A stretch of 64,000 nucleotides of DNA from Cliona cf. orientalis. Lineage: Eukaryota; Porifera; Demospongiae; Clionaida; Clionaidae. Both the position numbers and the translations under genes were made by a program. Shown piece after piece: positions 33,886 through 45,494 of this stretch. A model generated the notes under the pieces. It saw only the letters and a list, made by a program, of their open reading frames with translations, had not been told where the DNA came from and made no database searches. The stretch covers positions 22,070,058 to 22,134,057 of the forward strand of contig OZ005689.1 in NCBI GenBank assembly GCA_963930775.1, written 5' to 3'. Each line of letters begins with the position of its first letter. Position 1 is the stretch's first letter.

Positions 33886-34073
33886 TTTCACTGTTGGATG
33901 ATCCACTCCCTGGGCTTCACTGTTGGATGATCCACTGACGCATTATCTGTTCATCGCTCCTGGAAACTTACTGGGTCCTTAAAATATGAAAATAGGGACC
34001 CGAGTCCCCATTTTTATATGAAAATGGTGACCCCGGATCCCCAATATGGGGTCCCTATTTTCATATGACATCG
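33886..34073. repeat. Short duplication and an 85-bp hairpin
   Basis: A ~29-bp unit containing TTCACTGTTGGATGATCCAC is duplicated at about 33888-33942. At 33984-34068 arms ATATGAAAATAGGGACC and GGTCCCTATTTTCATAT are inverted, with further CATATGAAAAT copies and GGGTCCC words inside: a possible very short foldback. Confidence 0.6.
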
Positions 34074-34206
34074 GGTATGGCAGCTGTGCCAACTACGTAG
34101 GTGGGTCAAAATGAAGGCTTATTTCGCCTCTATATAGCACGACTAGCCTCCGTAGAGGACGGAAACAGTTAGAAGGGGGTTGTTCTACATGTATATCCGG
34201 TCACAT
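34074..34206 (+). mobile_element. Family-1 MITE, right-end fragment
   Basis: Matches TAGGTGGGTCAAAATGAAGG through ACAGTTAGAAG and ends ATCCGGTCAC; an internal deletion removed the sequence just before the terminus. Confidence 0.78.
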
Positions 34207-34504
34207 ATAACTTGGCATAACAAATATTATATACATATCTTTCAATGCAGGTACCCATTCTGAGATGACGAAACATGCGTTTGTCTGTTCACCATGCACT
34301 ATGAACAACCAAAAAGATTGATATTTAAAAAATAGTGGTATTCCAAGGAGGTATCCGGCTGCTCATATCAAAGAGTCCACACCATTGGTCAACAGCACCA
34401 TTAACGGGTCATGTGACTACATATCAAAGGATGGATATGATTGGTGAGGTCACGACGGGTGGACCTAGAGCATCACTGCAGCAGTACTGGAGTGTACAGC
34501 TGAG

Positions 34505-35300
34505 GTATGGCTACACAGGGCAACACAGTACTTGGATAGGCTACGCAGGGCAACATAGTACTTCGGTAGGCTACGAAGGGTAACACAGTAATTTATTATT
34601 GCTACGCAGGGCAACATAGTGCTTGGGTAGGCTACGCAGGGCAACAGAGTACTTTGGTAGGCTACGAAGGGTAACACAGTACTTCATTATGGCTATGCAT
34701 GGCAACACAGTACTTCATTATAGCTAAGCAGGGCAACACAGTACTTGGATAGGCTACGCAGGGCAACACAGTACTTTGGTAGGCTATGAAGGGCAACACA
34801 GTGCTTTATTATGTCTACGCAGGGCAACACAGTGTTTGGATAGGCTACACAGGGCAACACAGTACTTTATTATGGCTATGCAGGGCAACAGTACTTTGGT
34901 AGGCTACGAAGGGCAACACGGTACTTCATTATGGCTACGCAGGCCAACACAGTGTTTGGATAGGCTACGCAGGGCAATACAGTACTTGGATAGGCTACAC
35001 AGGGCAACACAGTGCTTCATTATGGCTACACACGGCAACACAGTACTTGAATAGGCTACGCAGGGCAACACAGTGTTTGGATAGGCTACACAGGGCAACA
35101 CAGTACTTGGATGGGCTACACAGGGCAACACCATACTTCATTATGGGTACACAGGCAACACAGTACTTCATTATGGCTACGCAGGGCAATACAAGATTTG
35201 GGTAGGCTACATAGGGCAACACAGTACTTTGGTAGGCTACGAAGGGCAACGCAGGATTTGGGTAGGCTACACAGGGCAACATAACACCTTATATGGCTAC
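34505..35300. repeat. Minisatellite, ~31-bp unit, about 25 copies
   Basis: Units follow GGCTACGCAGGGCAACACAGTACTT with a spacer TGGATA, TTGGTA or CATTAT, in irregular order. The unit is not a multiple of three, yet long open frames occur on the minus strand (LPCVAYP, VALCSLP repeats), because units vary between 30 and 33 bp. I treat these as by-products, not genes. Confidence 0.92.
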
Positions 35301-35574
35301 ACATTATAGGTGACAGTGATGACCCACCATTCAAAATCTGCACAAAATACTATAGCGATGCATGTTACAGTAGTGACTACTTCATTTTTGGAGATATATA
35401 ATACTTAATACTCTACAAACAGTTGTTGGATCGCTAGTTGCAATCGATCCTTTTTTCTTGATAAAAGTAACTATAACAATATTATAGGTTAAAGCTGTTG
35501 TGTTTCTCAGTCTATCTTCTCACAGCTTCCTCTTCTGTGTTAGGTAATGCAGTCTCTAAGTCTATTATGGACAT

Positions 35575-35822
35575 GTGGCAGTCCCAGGTAGAAATCAAAT
35601 ATTATTCCTAGTCAATTTTGACCACTTTTTTGAATTTGAAGCTTCATAACTCAGGAATGGTAGCATCCCAGAACTTCATATTTAGTTTAGAGATACTACA
35701 ATCACCTTAGAATAAGTGTCTAAAATTTAGGACTAAACGATCAAGAGATATTAAAAATATAATTGATTTAATTAACCCAATTAAAAACGGAATAATCTTC
35801 GATTTCTACCTGGGACTGCCAC
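35575..35822. mobile_element. 248-bp MITE with 4-bp target duplication ACAT
   Basis: Inverted ends GTGGCAGTCCCAGGTAGAAA (35575) and its complement ending at 35822; ACAT flanks both sides (35571-35574, 35823-35826). AT-rich non-coding interior. Confidence 0.85.
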
Positions 35823-35826
35823 ACAT

Positions 35827-37248
35827 GCAATTGAAGATCAAGTTCACATGACATTGTAGTGGTTACCATCGACATTGTCACCCATCACTTCATGATCATG
35901 TTCAGTTCCTTCAGGTTCATCACCTTTATAATAATTGGACCGGTGACCACACCATAATGCTAATTGTGATGAATAACCTTTCTATTGTGGATTTCGCAAG
36001 TGCGAACTTGTTTCTTGAAAATCTGATGTGCATGCCTCAGCGCCTTCAGGTTCATTACTTCCATGTACATCTATTAATACCAGTATACAGATTGAGGTAA
36101 GTATGTATTTTGGTGCGTTATACTAGCTATACTTTCTTGGATTTTAATTAGTTACTGTAATGATACCTGCATCTGGTGCATTATCGTAGCAGGTTGGACT
36201 GTATCAATCGAAGATTGTGAACCAAATCCCACGTCTTTTCCGCCATCTCTTGCTGTCAGGGGACTACCATCCAAGCCTATACCATTAAGGCCAATGTTTA
36301 TTTTCTTCTGGAATTTATGTAAGGTAAGGTTGCAAATCAATGAATAATTATTCCCAACAAGAGACCCACATACATACATACTAATTATTAGTGTGCATTA
36401 TATTCTGTACACTATTCTAATTAGCCCTTGTAACACTTGAAGCTCACCTGCACCATTAATAATATTGTCTGGACCTGGTAAGTTGGAATCGGTTTCCTGT
36501 TCAGCAGTTGAGCCCAATGGAAGTTCAGGAACTGCAGAAACACAAAATTTAATAATACAGTGAGACTGCATGTATAATATTATTATGATTTAGACCCTCC
36601 CACTTACTTGGTGGATTTTTCTCTTTTTATTTTGCAACTCATTGAAAGCATTAAGGGTACACTATTACATTCAGAGAATTTGAAATGATTGTTTTAGCTC
36701 ACCTTTACGCAATAGTTCAATGGTTTCTTCTGGAATGCACTCTGCTTCAATATGAAGCATTTATATGGTACTATGTTTCCCCCAGTACCTTTTCATGAAT
36801 GCTTGATCAAGTCACCTTTGGAAGAAGCTTTGAGAAAGCGTTGCTTTGAACGCTTACCCAAGCCAGACAATCTAAATGCTGTCTAGTGCGTGGACGCTGA
36901 ATTTGCTGAACCCAATTTCTGGCATTGCATTGATAAGAGGAACAGCTTCAGTCACTCAAATAGCTATGCAAATTCCCAAATGACATGCCGTGGTTATATC
37001 TACTGATGCAATCTGCAATGCCTAATGATATAGTTATGCAGCTTCATACTATGTATGCACCATTCACAATAAGGGCCGAGTACCCTAACCCAGAAGGAAA
37101 TGTCTAATATCTCAAGAATGGAGTTATTGTACGTGCTGTACCAATAATTGCCAAAACTTTAATTTTCAATGTGCATTTTGTACAGACCGAGTTCATTTAA
37201 CACATTTCAAACATCGTTTCAACATTTAGGGGCTATGTCAACATTAAT
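35827..37248 (-). other. Possible exons of an unidentified minus-strand gene
   Basis: Two GT-AG-bounded segments join in phase on the minus strand: one ending at 36703 (PEETIELLRK) and 36531-36448 (PELPLGSTAEQETDSNLPGP). A third open segment at about 36311-36168 (KINIGLNGIGLDGSPL) lies before another donor but does not join in phase, and near 35830-36070 two related DEPEGTE / NEPEGAE segments occur. The fragments are acidic and without a known domain. It may be a small host gene or a decayed one. On the plus strand near 36785-36880 a short PVPFHECLIKSPLEEAL frame is unrecognised. Confidence 0.25.
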
Positions 37249-37351
37249 TGTGACTGTCTCTGAGAAAACCCGGCATATGGGATTTTTTGTGAAAGTTGAG
37301 TTTTATGTATGGTTGATAAGCTCTACCATAGAGCTAACCCGCGTTCAAGTT
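37249..37351 (+). mobile_element. Family-1 MITE, left-end fragment
   Basis: GTGACTGTCTCTGAGAAAAC then GATAAGCTCTACCATAGAGC and CCCGCGTTCAAG; it stops at about 37351 and is followed directly by a CAGTGGCGGATCCAGG terminus (37360), the start of a truncated element of the 5-bp-duplication group. Confidence 0.72.
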
Positions 37352-37861
37352 TCAAAATCAGTGGCGGATCCAGGGGGGCACATGCGGTCGCTAGCGCGAG
37401 CGGCGGATGCTAAATGCAAGACTAGCTCACGAACAATGTCTCTTTATCTGTTCTTTGCCAAGGCGTCGAAATGGAGTGACCTTCCTGATCCCAGTGGACG
37501 TCGATTAGCTCCACTACGATCAAGGGGAAGCCAGTGATGCTAGCGTTACTGTATAGTGCGAGCGCTAGCAGCTGCGCATGTGCACAATCTCCCACAGCAA
37601 GCATACGAAATTAAAAAATACGAAAATTTATTCTAAGGGTATTTTGGTCAATCATACGAAAATTAGCACCAACGAAAATTTCCCGCTATATGGTATGAGA
37701 AGGAAGACGTTTGCTAGGAAGCAAGTACAGGAGCGTCTAGTTTGTTTTGATGATTGCAATAGCCTCTCTCTACTTGCATCTTGTTGGGTCGTCTACACGC
37801 ATGATATGGGTCAAGGAAAGAAGTAGTACGTGGCGGGAGCAGGTGGTGAACTGGCTTGAGA

Positions 37862-38755
37862 ATGTCTCGTTCTACATTTCTTTATCTCTGTGATGAGCTT
37901 CGGTCTGGTATTGAAAAACAGTACATCATCATCAGAAGGGCTGTATCCACGGAAGAAAGAGTCGCTCTAAGATTGTGGTTCTTGGCTACAGGAGCTGACT
38001 ACAGGACAATTGGTCACTAGTTTGGAGTGTCCAAGTCTACCATCTGTGTGGTCACAAAAGAGGTGTGTGTGGTGATTGTTGAGCGTTTGCTACTGGAGCA
38101 CATCAAAATGCAAACAGGAACAGCTTTGAAGGTAGTCATCGATGGATTTAAGAACAATTTTGGTTTCCCGCAGTGTGCTGGAGCAGTAGATGGTACCCAT
38201 ATCCCCGTTCTATCGCCTCAGGAATATCCTGCGGACTATTACAACAGGAAGGGGTGGCATTCAATTCTCATGCAGGGAGTGGTGGATCATCAAGGTCGCT
38301 TTATTGATATTAACATCGGTTGGCCTGGTAGAGTCCATGATGCCAGGGTTTAAACTCGAGCCTTTTCCAGAAAGGTCAAAGTAAGACATAACTTTCAGAC
38401 TGGAAAGAAATGAGAAGTGGCAGAAATATTCCCCTGGTACTCCTTGGTGATCCAGCATACGTACCCTTTGCTGCAGTGGCTTATGAAAGCCTTTCCAGAT
38501 AATGGCCGTCTCTGTCAGTAGCAAAAGCACTTTAACTACTGATTAAGTCGAGCTCGAGTTGTGGTGGAGCATAGCTATGGCCGCTTAAAAGGACGATGGC
38601 GCTGTTTGCTGAAACGATTGGACATAGCTATTTGTGATGCGCCCCAAGTCATTGTAGCTTGTGAATGTATGCAAGATGCACGGGGACACTTAATAAACAG
38701 TGAATGTGAATGGAAGGAGTTTGGAGGCAAGAGAGTGTGTGTGTGCTTCAGCTAG
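37862..38755 (+). pseudogene. PIF/Harbinger transposase relic (HARBI1-like)
   Basis: From the ATG opening MSRSTFLYLCDELRSGIEKQ the frame reads a helix-turn-helix-like part (STEERVALRLWFLATGADYR) to GH-stop-FGVSKST, where CAG or similar has become TAG at 38018-38020. It then gives the DDE core: GAVDGTHIPV (first D), HQGRFIDINIGWPGRVHDAR (second D), a frameshift near 38345, LLGDPAYVPF and, near 38562, EHSYGRLKGRWRCLL (the third acidic region). Harbinger transposases of this kind are about 350-400 residues; this one covers most of that in three frames. Terminal repeats with a 3-bp duplication were not found. Confidence 0.85.
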
Positions 38756-38840
38756 TTTAGCTTCAATCCTACCAGAAGAAAGTGCAATAGATATAAGTAA
38801 GGCATTTACAGAATAGTTCTCCCACTGATACTCAGACATA

Positions 38841-38960
38841 TGTGACCGGATTTGGGAAAACCCTCCGTATGGGATCCGCGCGCAATTCGCATTTTTAGTA
38901 GCTCAGGTCAAAATTTGTCAAAGTCCAGATTTTGTCATAATATACATGTCGAACAACCCT
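38841..38960 (-). mobile_element. Family-1 MITE, terminal fragment
   Basis: Starts GTGACCGGATTTGGGAAAAC and continues to TTTTAGTAGCTCAGGTCAAA and ACATGTCGAACAACCCT, corresponding to the right end of the full copy; the rest is missing. Confidence 0.8.
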
Positions 38961-38984
38961 GATGTGGATTAGATAATCTGGATT

Positions 38985-39720
38985 AGCTGCATTTACACGT
39001 ATCTGGATTCCAATCCGGACTAAAGGCCTAGTGTAAACGGGGCTGTAGTTCGCAATCCAATGATACAGATATGGATCAGGATTCATAGCAGCAATTTTCC
39101 TGAGGAGAGCAATGTGTGGAGCGCTGTCAAACACTTTTTTTCAGTCAAAAAATGCGACACATACATCCAGCCCATTGTCTAAATGGGTGTGCCAGTCATT
39201 TATAGCAGTGACTAAGGCTCCTGTGGTAGATCTTCCCTTCAGGAAACTGAATTGGGAGTTAGATAATATAGGATCAGTTGACATAGTTGAACATAGATGC
39301 TTCAAAAATAGTGAATGTACATGCCTTTCCAGCACCTTACTAAGAATTGGCAACAGTGATATCGGTCGATAGTTACATTGGATCATTCACTTGTCCTAGG
39401 AATTGGAATAATAAGAGCATGTTTCCACTCGGTAACTCAACCTGCTGCAAGGAGATATTGAACAGTTTGGTAACTGCGGGTGCAATGCTCGCTGCAGTCC
39501 CTGGGGGGGGGGGGGGGGGGGAGGAAGATCCGTTGGGATTTCTGAAAAACCCACTTCAGTGTGAGGGAGGGACTCCAGTGAGAGAGGGGTAGTGCATGAT
39601 TGAAGCATGCATTGTGCAAAGAAACTATTTAGCATATCGGCCTTTTCAGAGCTCGAGTGCGCCACAGCAGAAGTATCGTTTACAGTGCTGCAGAGCAAGA
39701 GAGTAGATTTTTACCACTGT
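38985..39720 (-). pseudogene. LINE fragment, linker to early reverse transcriptase
   Basis: Minus strand: SSEKADMLNSFFAQC (~39640), PLSLESLPHTEVGF, a poly-C disrupted stretch (39501-39521), then NYRPISLLPILSKVLERHV (~39370), FLKGRSTTGALVTAINDWHT (~39240) and VCVAFFD...MFDSAPHIALLRKI (~39150-39090). These are the first reverse transcriptase motifs of a jockey/CR1-type LINE. It lacks the endonuclease and the F/Y-A-D-D region and has several frame changes. Confidence 0.78.
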
Positions 39721-40205
39721 GGTTTTTGCAGTGTTTTGTGGTTAAACTTGCATGTACCTTCATTTGATTTGATACCCAGTTAGGTCAATGGATGGACTAT
39801 CTACATATGCAGTGGAAGGCTGATATCACCTTCTATATGACCTCAGCATGCAAGAATGGCCAAAAATTTCCGATTCTTATGTTAGGCACAGTTGATTATA
39901 GTTAAGAACCATGATTTGAATTGAAGATAGACACCAACTAGATACATCTCTGTGCCAAATAAGAACAAAGAGTCACAGAGATATTCACCGAAATAGCCTA
40001 AAATAATATGGTCTATTTACGTTAGGCACAGAATCTTGCATGCATGAAAGCTTTAGTTAAGAGTCAATATTGTGCTCTATGCATCCTTATGCATTAACAA
40101 TCCTAGTGTAGATGTGGAACTGCGAATATGTTGCAGGAAACACCCACTCCAGAAGCAAATATTTCCGCCGGTTGCTCCAGACGGGTCGAAGTCTGCCTTG
40201 ATGAC
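39721..40205. other. No feature seen
   Basis: Unique sequence with no recognised element; GTTAGGCACAG occurs twice (39883, 40022) about 140 bp apart. Confidence 0.35.
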
Positions 40206-40211
40206 GTATGC

Positions 40212-40260
40212 CCAATGTATGTATGTATGTATGTATGTATGTATGTATGTATGTGTGTAT

Positions 40261-40290
<30 letters not shown>
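40212..40290. repeat. (TATG)n then (GT)n microsatellite
   Basis: About nine TATG units followed by GTGT repeats directly abut the left copy of the long direct repeat. Confidence 0.9.
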
Positions 40291-40297
<7 letters not shown>

Positions 40298-41249
40298 AGA
40301 GAGAGATTTACGTGGACTGGTTATATTTGGACTTGCTGTAAGTCATAGCAGAGGCAGCCTCAACATTGCACATATGTTTTGCTTAATGCATGTGATTAAG
40401 TTGACTTTAAGACAATTAATTTTTATAAAAATTTAATTGTACATAGTGATAAGCAATAATATTGTTATTTTAATTAAGCTAGTTGAGTTAGGTGATGGCG
40501 AGGCTGCCGGTCATCAGGGGAGAACCCAGTCTGATCCTCACCAGCCACAGGTTTCGGTCCCATTAATCTCCCGACCTGTGGTCAGCTACAGAAAGGGCGG
40601 GACCACTCCCCTACGAGGAGTCCTGTTGGGGGATATTTAGATATGTCTTCTCTTCTCCGTTTCATATTATCACGTGTCCAGACTTAGGTGTACTGTTTTC
40701 AATTACGTGTTCGGTTGGTGTACACGTGATGGGTCGCACATGCAGTTTCTTACTATTTGTTGTGTGCAGAAGCGAGTATTGTGATGCTTAAGAGGTATTG
40801 TAAGTAAAAGATTTTTAGGTAGGCTGTTAACTCTCTCCCCATATCCCATTACCAAGTTATTTTATGGATTCAAGCAGATCTATTTTCACTTTACTAACTT
40901 ACTTTCCATTGTGAGGCTTGGACAGTCTATATTGACATGTACTTTCTTAGCTAAGCCAGCTTATTGGACCATGTGATTTTAATCATATGCGGTGTTGGGG
41001 CCAGATGCTAATTTGTGGGATACAGCACTACATTTCATAATGTCTGTCAGTTGTATTTTACATAATTATACTCTTGTACTGTGTGTATGTGCATGTGCAT
41101 GTGTTTTGTGTATGACTCTGTTTCGCATTCTAATGCTTACAGTGGGTCATGACAACACTCCTAAGTGCAGTGTATGCTGTGTATGACACTGTTTCGCGTT
41201 CTAGTGCTTACAGTGGGTCATGACAGCTTAATGTGTGCGTGTGTGTGTG
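40291..41249 (+). repeat. Left copy of a ~1-kb direct repeat
   Basis: Matches 46901-47899 almost throughout, from GTGTTTGAGAGAGAGATTTA to CATGACAGCTTAATGTGTGC followed by GT repeats. Shared blocks include CTGCCGGTCATCAGG, ACAGGTTTCGGTCCCATTAA and CCCCATATCCCATTACC. The right copy has an extra ~37 bp near 46984. It could be a long terminal repeat of an element spanning 40291-47899, a Penelope-type pseudo-LTR, or a segmental duplication. No primer-binding site, integrase or matching target duplication was recognised. Confidence 0.85.
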
Positions 41250-41449
41250 ATAAAAAAAAACCCGAGGGTGGGGAATGGGATCCCCACCCCCAGGGGTGAT
41301 CCCATTCCCCCCCCCCTCATTCCCTTACTATTTCTATCCCTAATGTAAGATATCCCGCACATGCACATGCATGTATTAAATCTATAAGGAAAAAGCAACA
41401 TGAATGTGAGAACAGAGCATATTGTTGGCATGGAATGAAACTATCAGTG

Positions 41450-44220
41450 AATTGGATTAGTTAGGTGAAGTGGCCTGCATTGACATTGAGTCCGGACGGT
41501 TGCACAGCTTGCAGAGTTTTTATCCAGTAACTTTCTAGTTTCTGGAGTTCCTGGAGAAGGTTGGGGTTATTGGGTTCTACCCAGTCGATAGCTTGTACCG
41601 ACAAGTTGTCTATTGAGTGGTCTGGAAAGTTGAAATGCCTGCTGATGTAAATTGGTTTGTTATTAAAGATATTTGTTATACTTATGATGATTAAGCCTGA
41701 AGTTCAGCTGTCTGGTTGTTGGACCCACATACTGTTTGCCACACTTGGTACATGTTATCACATAGATGAGGTTTGATGATGTACAGCTAAAACTGTGCCT
41801 AATGATATAGCTGCGGCTAGTTTCGGTGCTTTTGACGAGTCGGCTGCAATTGAGGTGTTTGCAAGTGGCACAGCGATGATATTTGCAGCGTTGAGTTTTG
41901 GTGGTTGGTTCTTTAAGTTTGGGTAGTAGACCATTTGATGTGCATGTGGAGGTATGATAGGTGTTGAGAGATGGTTTAATTTCAGTCAGTTGGTCTTCTG
42001 TAGGTATCAATTTAGCTTGAACTAGCTCATTTCTGAGAGTATGGTGTCTGAGTGCAATAATGCGTGGGGCAGATACTACGTTTTGCAGACTTCTGTAATT
42101 CTCTAGTACAAGGAGTTTGAGGTGTTTGAATTGTGGGAGTAGAAGGCACTTAAAAATTGATGGATAGAACTTCGGAGGTGGAGGCTTTGAGGCATGAAGC
42201 AGTTTAGCTCTGATTTCATAGGGGACAGTTTTCATCACTTTGTCTATCAGTCTTGCTGGGTAGTCCCTTGCTAATAGCCGATTTTCAGCAGCGTGGTCAT
42301 AGTGGTGTAGTTTTCTTCTATGGTGTTGGTTTGTACGTATCTGACCAGTTCACCTGCGATGATACCTTATATACTGTTTTATCGTGGTTTGAGGAATAGT
42401 GCAGGTATTGGTATAGGTTGTGGGATTTTTGACAGGTTCTTGTATCCAATATGTTAGTAAATGGAAACAGGGGGCCTTTGTAAATGGTCAGATCGAGGAA
42501 ATCCACAGATAATGATGAGAATTGGTATGTGTATTCTAAGGCTGGATTGAAGTTATTTAAGTTGAGAAAGGTGCTTAGTTGTGTAGTGTGTGTCCATACT
42601 ACAAATATGTCGTCTATGTATCGGACTAGTAGGAGTGGACCTTTGGATTGAGTGTGGAGAAATCTGCGCATGATGACGGACATGTAGATGTTAGCTACGG
42701 TGGGGGAGAAGGCTGTTCCCATGGCAGTGCCCTTGATCTGGTGGAATATCGTGGAGGCAAATTCGAAGAAGTTGGAGTTGATACACGTGTGCAGGAGTTG
42801 TATTATGAAATTTGGGTTGAACAGGAGAAGGTGTGGTTTAGTACACATCTCATCATGTATGATTTGTAGCATTTCGGTTTGTGGGATGGATGGGTACAGG
42901 CTTTTAACATCCACTGTTGCTAGGATGGTGTCATCTGGAATGTGTAAATTCTGTAGGGTTTGTGATAGTACTGTTGAATTGTGGAGATAGTCTGAATAAG
43001 ACTGGGCTAGTGGTTGTAGGATGTGATCGATAAGTTGGGCTGTTGGTTTGAGTATCGAGTTGCACTGTGTGACTATGGGTCTGACTGGAGGGACTTTGAT
43101 AAACTGCTTATGTACTTTGGGGACACCATAGAATTGAGGTACTTGGGAGTTGTTTGGCTCTGTTGTGAGAAATTCATACAGCTTGTAGTTGAAACCATGA
43201 ACTTGTGCCTTGAAGTTGATGACTGTATTCTGGAGCTTTTTCATGATTTCTTCTTTGAGAAAGTGGGTGACTGATACATATGTATTTGTGTCAGATGTTT
43301 TATGCATACATTGTTATATAGTCATCTGTGTTTAGGATTACGATGCCTAGATTTTTGTCTGCAGGTTTGATGGTTACCGTGCTTTTCATTTGTTTTAGTT
43401 TTCTAATTGCTACTTTGTGGTTTTGTGTGACATTCAAGGTGGTGTTTGTGGTTAATAATGGTAATTGTTCATTTAGGTTATCTTTGGTGAGTGCTATATA
43501 GTGTTCTAATGTGGTTACTCCTGAGAAGAATTGTACGTGCGATGTCTTTCTTACCGTTGGGAGGAATTTCATGTGCCTTTGAATGTTGGCTGTAGTGCAT
43601 TCAATAGTTGATTGTGGAGGGGGGGTAGTTGTTTATACTTGGTGTTGTAATATTTTTGTCGTAGTGATTTTGCGAATGTGTCAAATGCTTGAAGAATGTG
43701 CTGGTGTAGCTTTTTTGAGGGCAATGTGGGGGTGGGTACAAAAGATAGACCTCTGTTTAATAATTCTAACTCCTGGGAGAATGTCGTACTGCTGAAGTTG
43801 TGTATTGTCAGGGCAGTGGTGATGGACTGGAGGGGCTCACGCATAAAAAAGGATCTTGTTTGCTTTGTTTGCTTGTGGGGCTTGAGTTGGGCATTTCCGT
43901 TTTGGCCGTCTCCTCTTGTGGATAGTGGGTGGAGTAGAGGGAGATTGCTCCTGTGTTATCTTGGATTGTAATTCTGGCAAAGGGGTGTGGTTTTCTATGC
44001 CGTTGTCCAGGAGCAGTTTGTTGAGGAGCGTTTTAATATCTTCAGGTGGCAGTGGTAATGTGCTGAGGTATTGCTCTGCCTGCGTGAGAATACTGGCTAG
44101 TTTAGATTTCAGTAGACTTTGTTCGATGATGTTGCTGGTGATTGCCTTCTCTAATTGTTGAAAGAAGAGGTCGTTCCAATTCTTTCGGAATTCTTCCATG
44201 AGTGCAGGCTTGAGCAGCTT
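41450..44220 (-). pseudogene. Penelope-like element: RT plus GIY-YIG endonuclease
   Basis: Minus-strand segments in order: N-terminal coiled/charged part (MEEFRKNWNDLFFQQLEKAI, 44199), LRQKYYNTKYKQLPPL, KPADKNLGIVILNTDDYI (~43350), then a long RT frame 43307-42318 with FYGVPKVHK, ATVDVKSLYPSIP, GTAMGTAFSPTVANIYM and RYIDDIFVVW (catalytic Y-I-D-D). Last is 42238-41663 with a Cys-rich HRCATCKHLNC stretch and a GIY-YIG-type LIYVITCTKCGKQYVG near 41760. This RT plus GIY-YIG order is diagnostic of Penelope-like elements. Four single-base frame changes (near 43840, 43570, 43305 and 42330), one at a run of six T, make it inactive. The gene lies between the long direct repeats. Confidence 0.9.
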
Positions 44221-44239
44221 AGGCTCAGAAGGGTGCAGT

Positions 44240-44414
44240 AATGGCTAATTTACTAATTAGACTAAATTTGATACATATTTGACTGTCAAATAGTATAATA
44301 TACTAGTTGATAGCTGTTGAAATATCAATTATTATCAAGCAGAGAGTATAATTTGTCTAATTTGTATATTTTCATTTATGTATTGTATAATATTGTGTCA
44401 AACTTGTCAATTAT
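44240..44414. repeat. AT-rich arm, inverted copy left of the satellite
   Basis: TTTGTCTAATTTGTATATTT here is the complement of AAATATACAAATTAGACAAA at about 45255-45280. It is an inverted, diverged copy of the AT-rich repeat found right of the satellite. Confidence 0.6.
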
Positions 44415-45150
44415 ATGTTTAAACGCCTGGACCCCCCTGCCAAACCCCCTGACAAACCGTAGTTTTGTTTAAATGCCTCGACCCCCCTGCCAAACGTAAT
44501 TTGTTTAAACGCCACTACCCGGTACCTCCTGACAAATCGTAGTTTTGTTTAAATGCCTCGACCCCCCTGCCAAACGTAATTTGTTTAAACGCCACTACCT
44601 GGTACCCCCTGACAAACCGTAGTTTTATTTAAATGCCTCGACCCCCCTGCCAAACGTAATTTGTTTAAATGCCATTTCCCGGGACCCCCTGACAAACAGT
44701 AGTTTTGTTTAAAATGCCTCGACCCCCCTGCCAAACGTAATTTGTTTAAATGCCTCGCCCCCCCCTCCTAAACGTAATTTATTTAAACACCACTACCCCC
44801 TGACAAACCGTAGTTTTATTTAAATGCCTCGACCCCCCTGCCAAACGTAATTTGTTTAAACGTCACTACCCGGTACCCCCTGACAAACCGTAGTTTTGAT
44901 TAAATGCCTCGACCCCCCCTGCCAAACGTAATTTGTTTAAACGCCACTACCCGGTACCCCCTGACAAACCGTAGTTTTGTTTAAATGCCTCGACCCCCCT
45001 GCCAAACGTAATTTGTTTAAGCGCCACTACCCGGTACCCCCTGACAAACCGTAGTTTTGCTTAAATGCCTCGACCCCCTGCCAAACGTAATTTGTTTAAA
45101 CACCACTACCCCCTGACAAACCGTAGTTTTGTTTAATGCCTCAACCCCCT
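44415..45150. repeat. 80-bp satellite, about nine units, each two related halves
   Basis: Units follow GTAGTTTTGTTTAAATGCCT + CGACCCCCCTGCCAAACGTA + ATTTGTTTAAACGCCACTAC + CCGGTACCCCCTGACAAACC. The two ~40-bp halves are themselves related (GTTTAAA-GCC...CCCCCTG-CAAAC). Some units are shortened, for example near 44760 and 45095. Rich in GTTTAAAC and GGTACC palindromes. Confidence 0.93.
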
Positions 45151-45327
45151 ACTGATAATTGTAATGCATTTTGACATTCCAAATTATACTGTATATTGTC
45201 AAATTGCTATATATTTTATGTATCAAGTTAGTATCAAGTTTATCTAATTATACAAAATATACAAATTAGACAAATTTGACACCCTCTATACGCTATAGTT
45301 GAGTTATGCATATGTATTATTGTATAT

Positions 45328-45478
45328 GTTATAGTTAGACTATAGCCTTGAGTGGTTTATTTGAATTGTACGCGAGAGGCGGGCATTTAAACCACGAGGC
45401 GAAGCCGAGTGGTTTAACCGCATGCCTCGAGCGTACAATTCAAATAAAATTAATCACGATAAGGCTATAGTCTAAGTG
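45328..45478. repeat. Long hairpin (foldback) between AT-rich repeats
   Basis: AGACTATAGCCTTGAGTGG and TTATTTGAATTGTACGC on the left pair with GCGTACAATTCAAATAA and AAGGCTATAGTCT on the right; the centre carries GGTTTAA / TTAAACC and GAGGCGAAGCC words, so most of the 150 bp can fold back. Confidence 0.8.
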
Positions 45479-45494
45479 GCTTGTACTATGACCG

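Noticed and set aside
34465-35343. Several long minus-strand open frames with VAYP/VALCSL repeats
   Set aside because: All are products of the 31-bp minisatellite; no start context, no splice sites, no family.
42648-43274. Plus-strand open frames within the Penelope-like element
   Set aside because: Opposite strand of the RT domain; no domain of their own.
44415-45150. CRISPR-like array
   Set aside because: Units are directly contiguous satellite monomers without unique spacers, in an animal genome.
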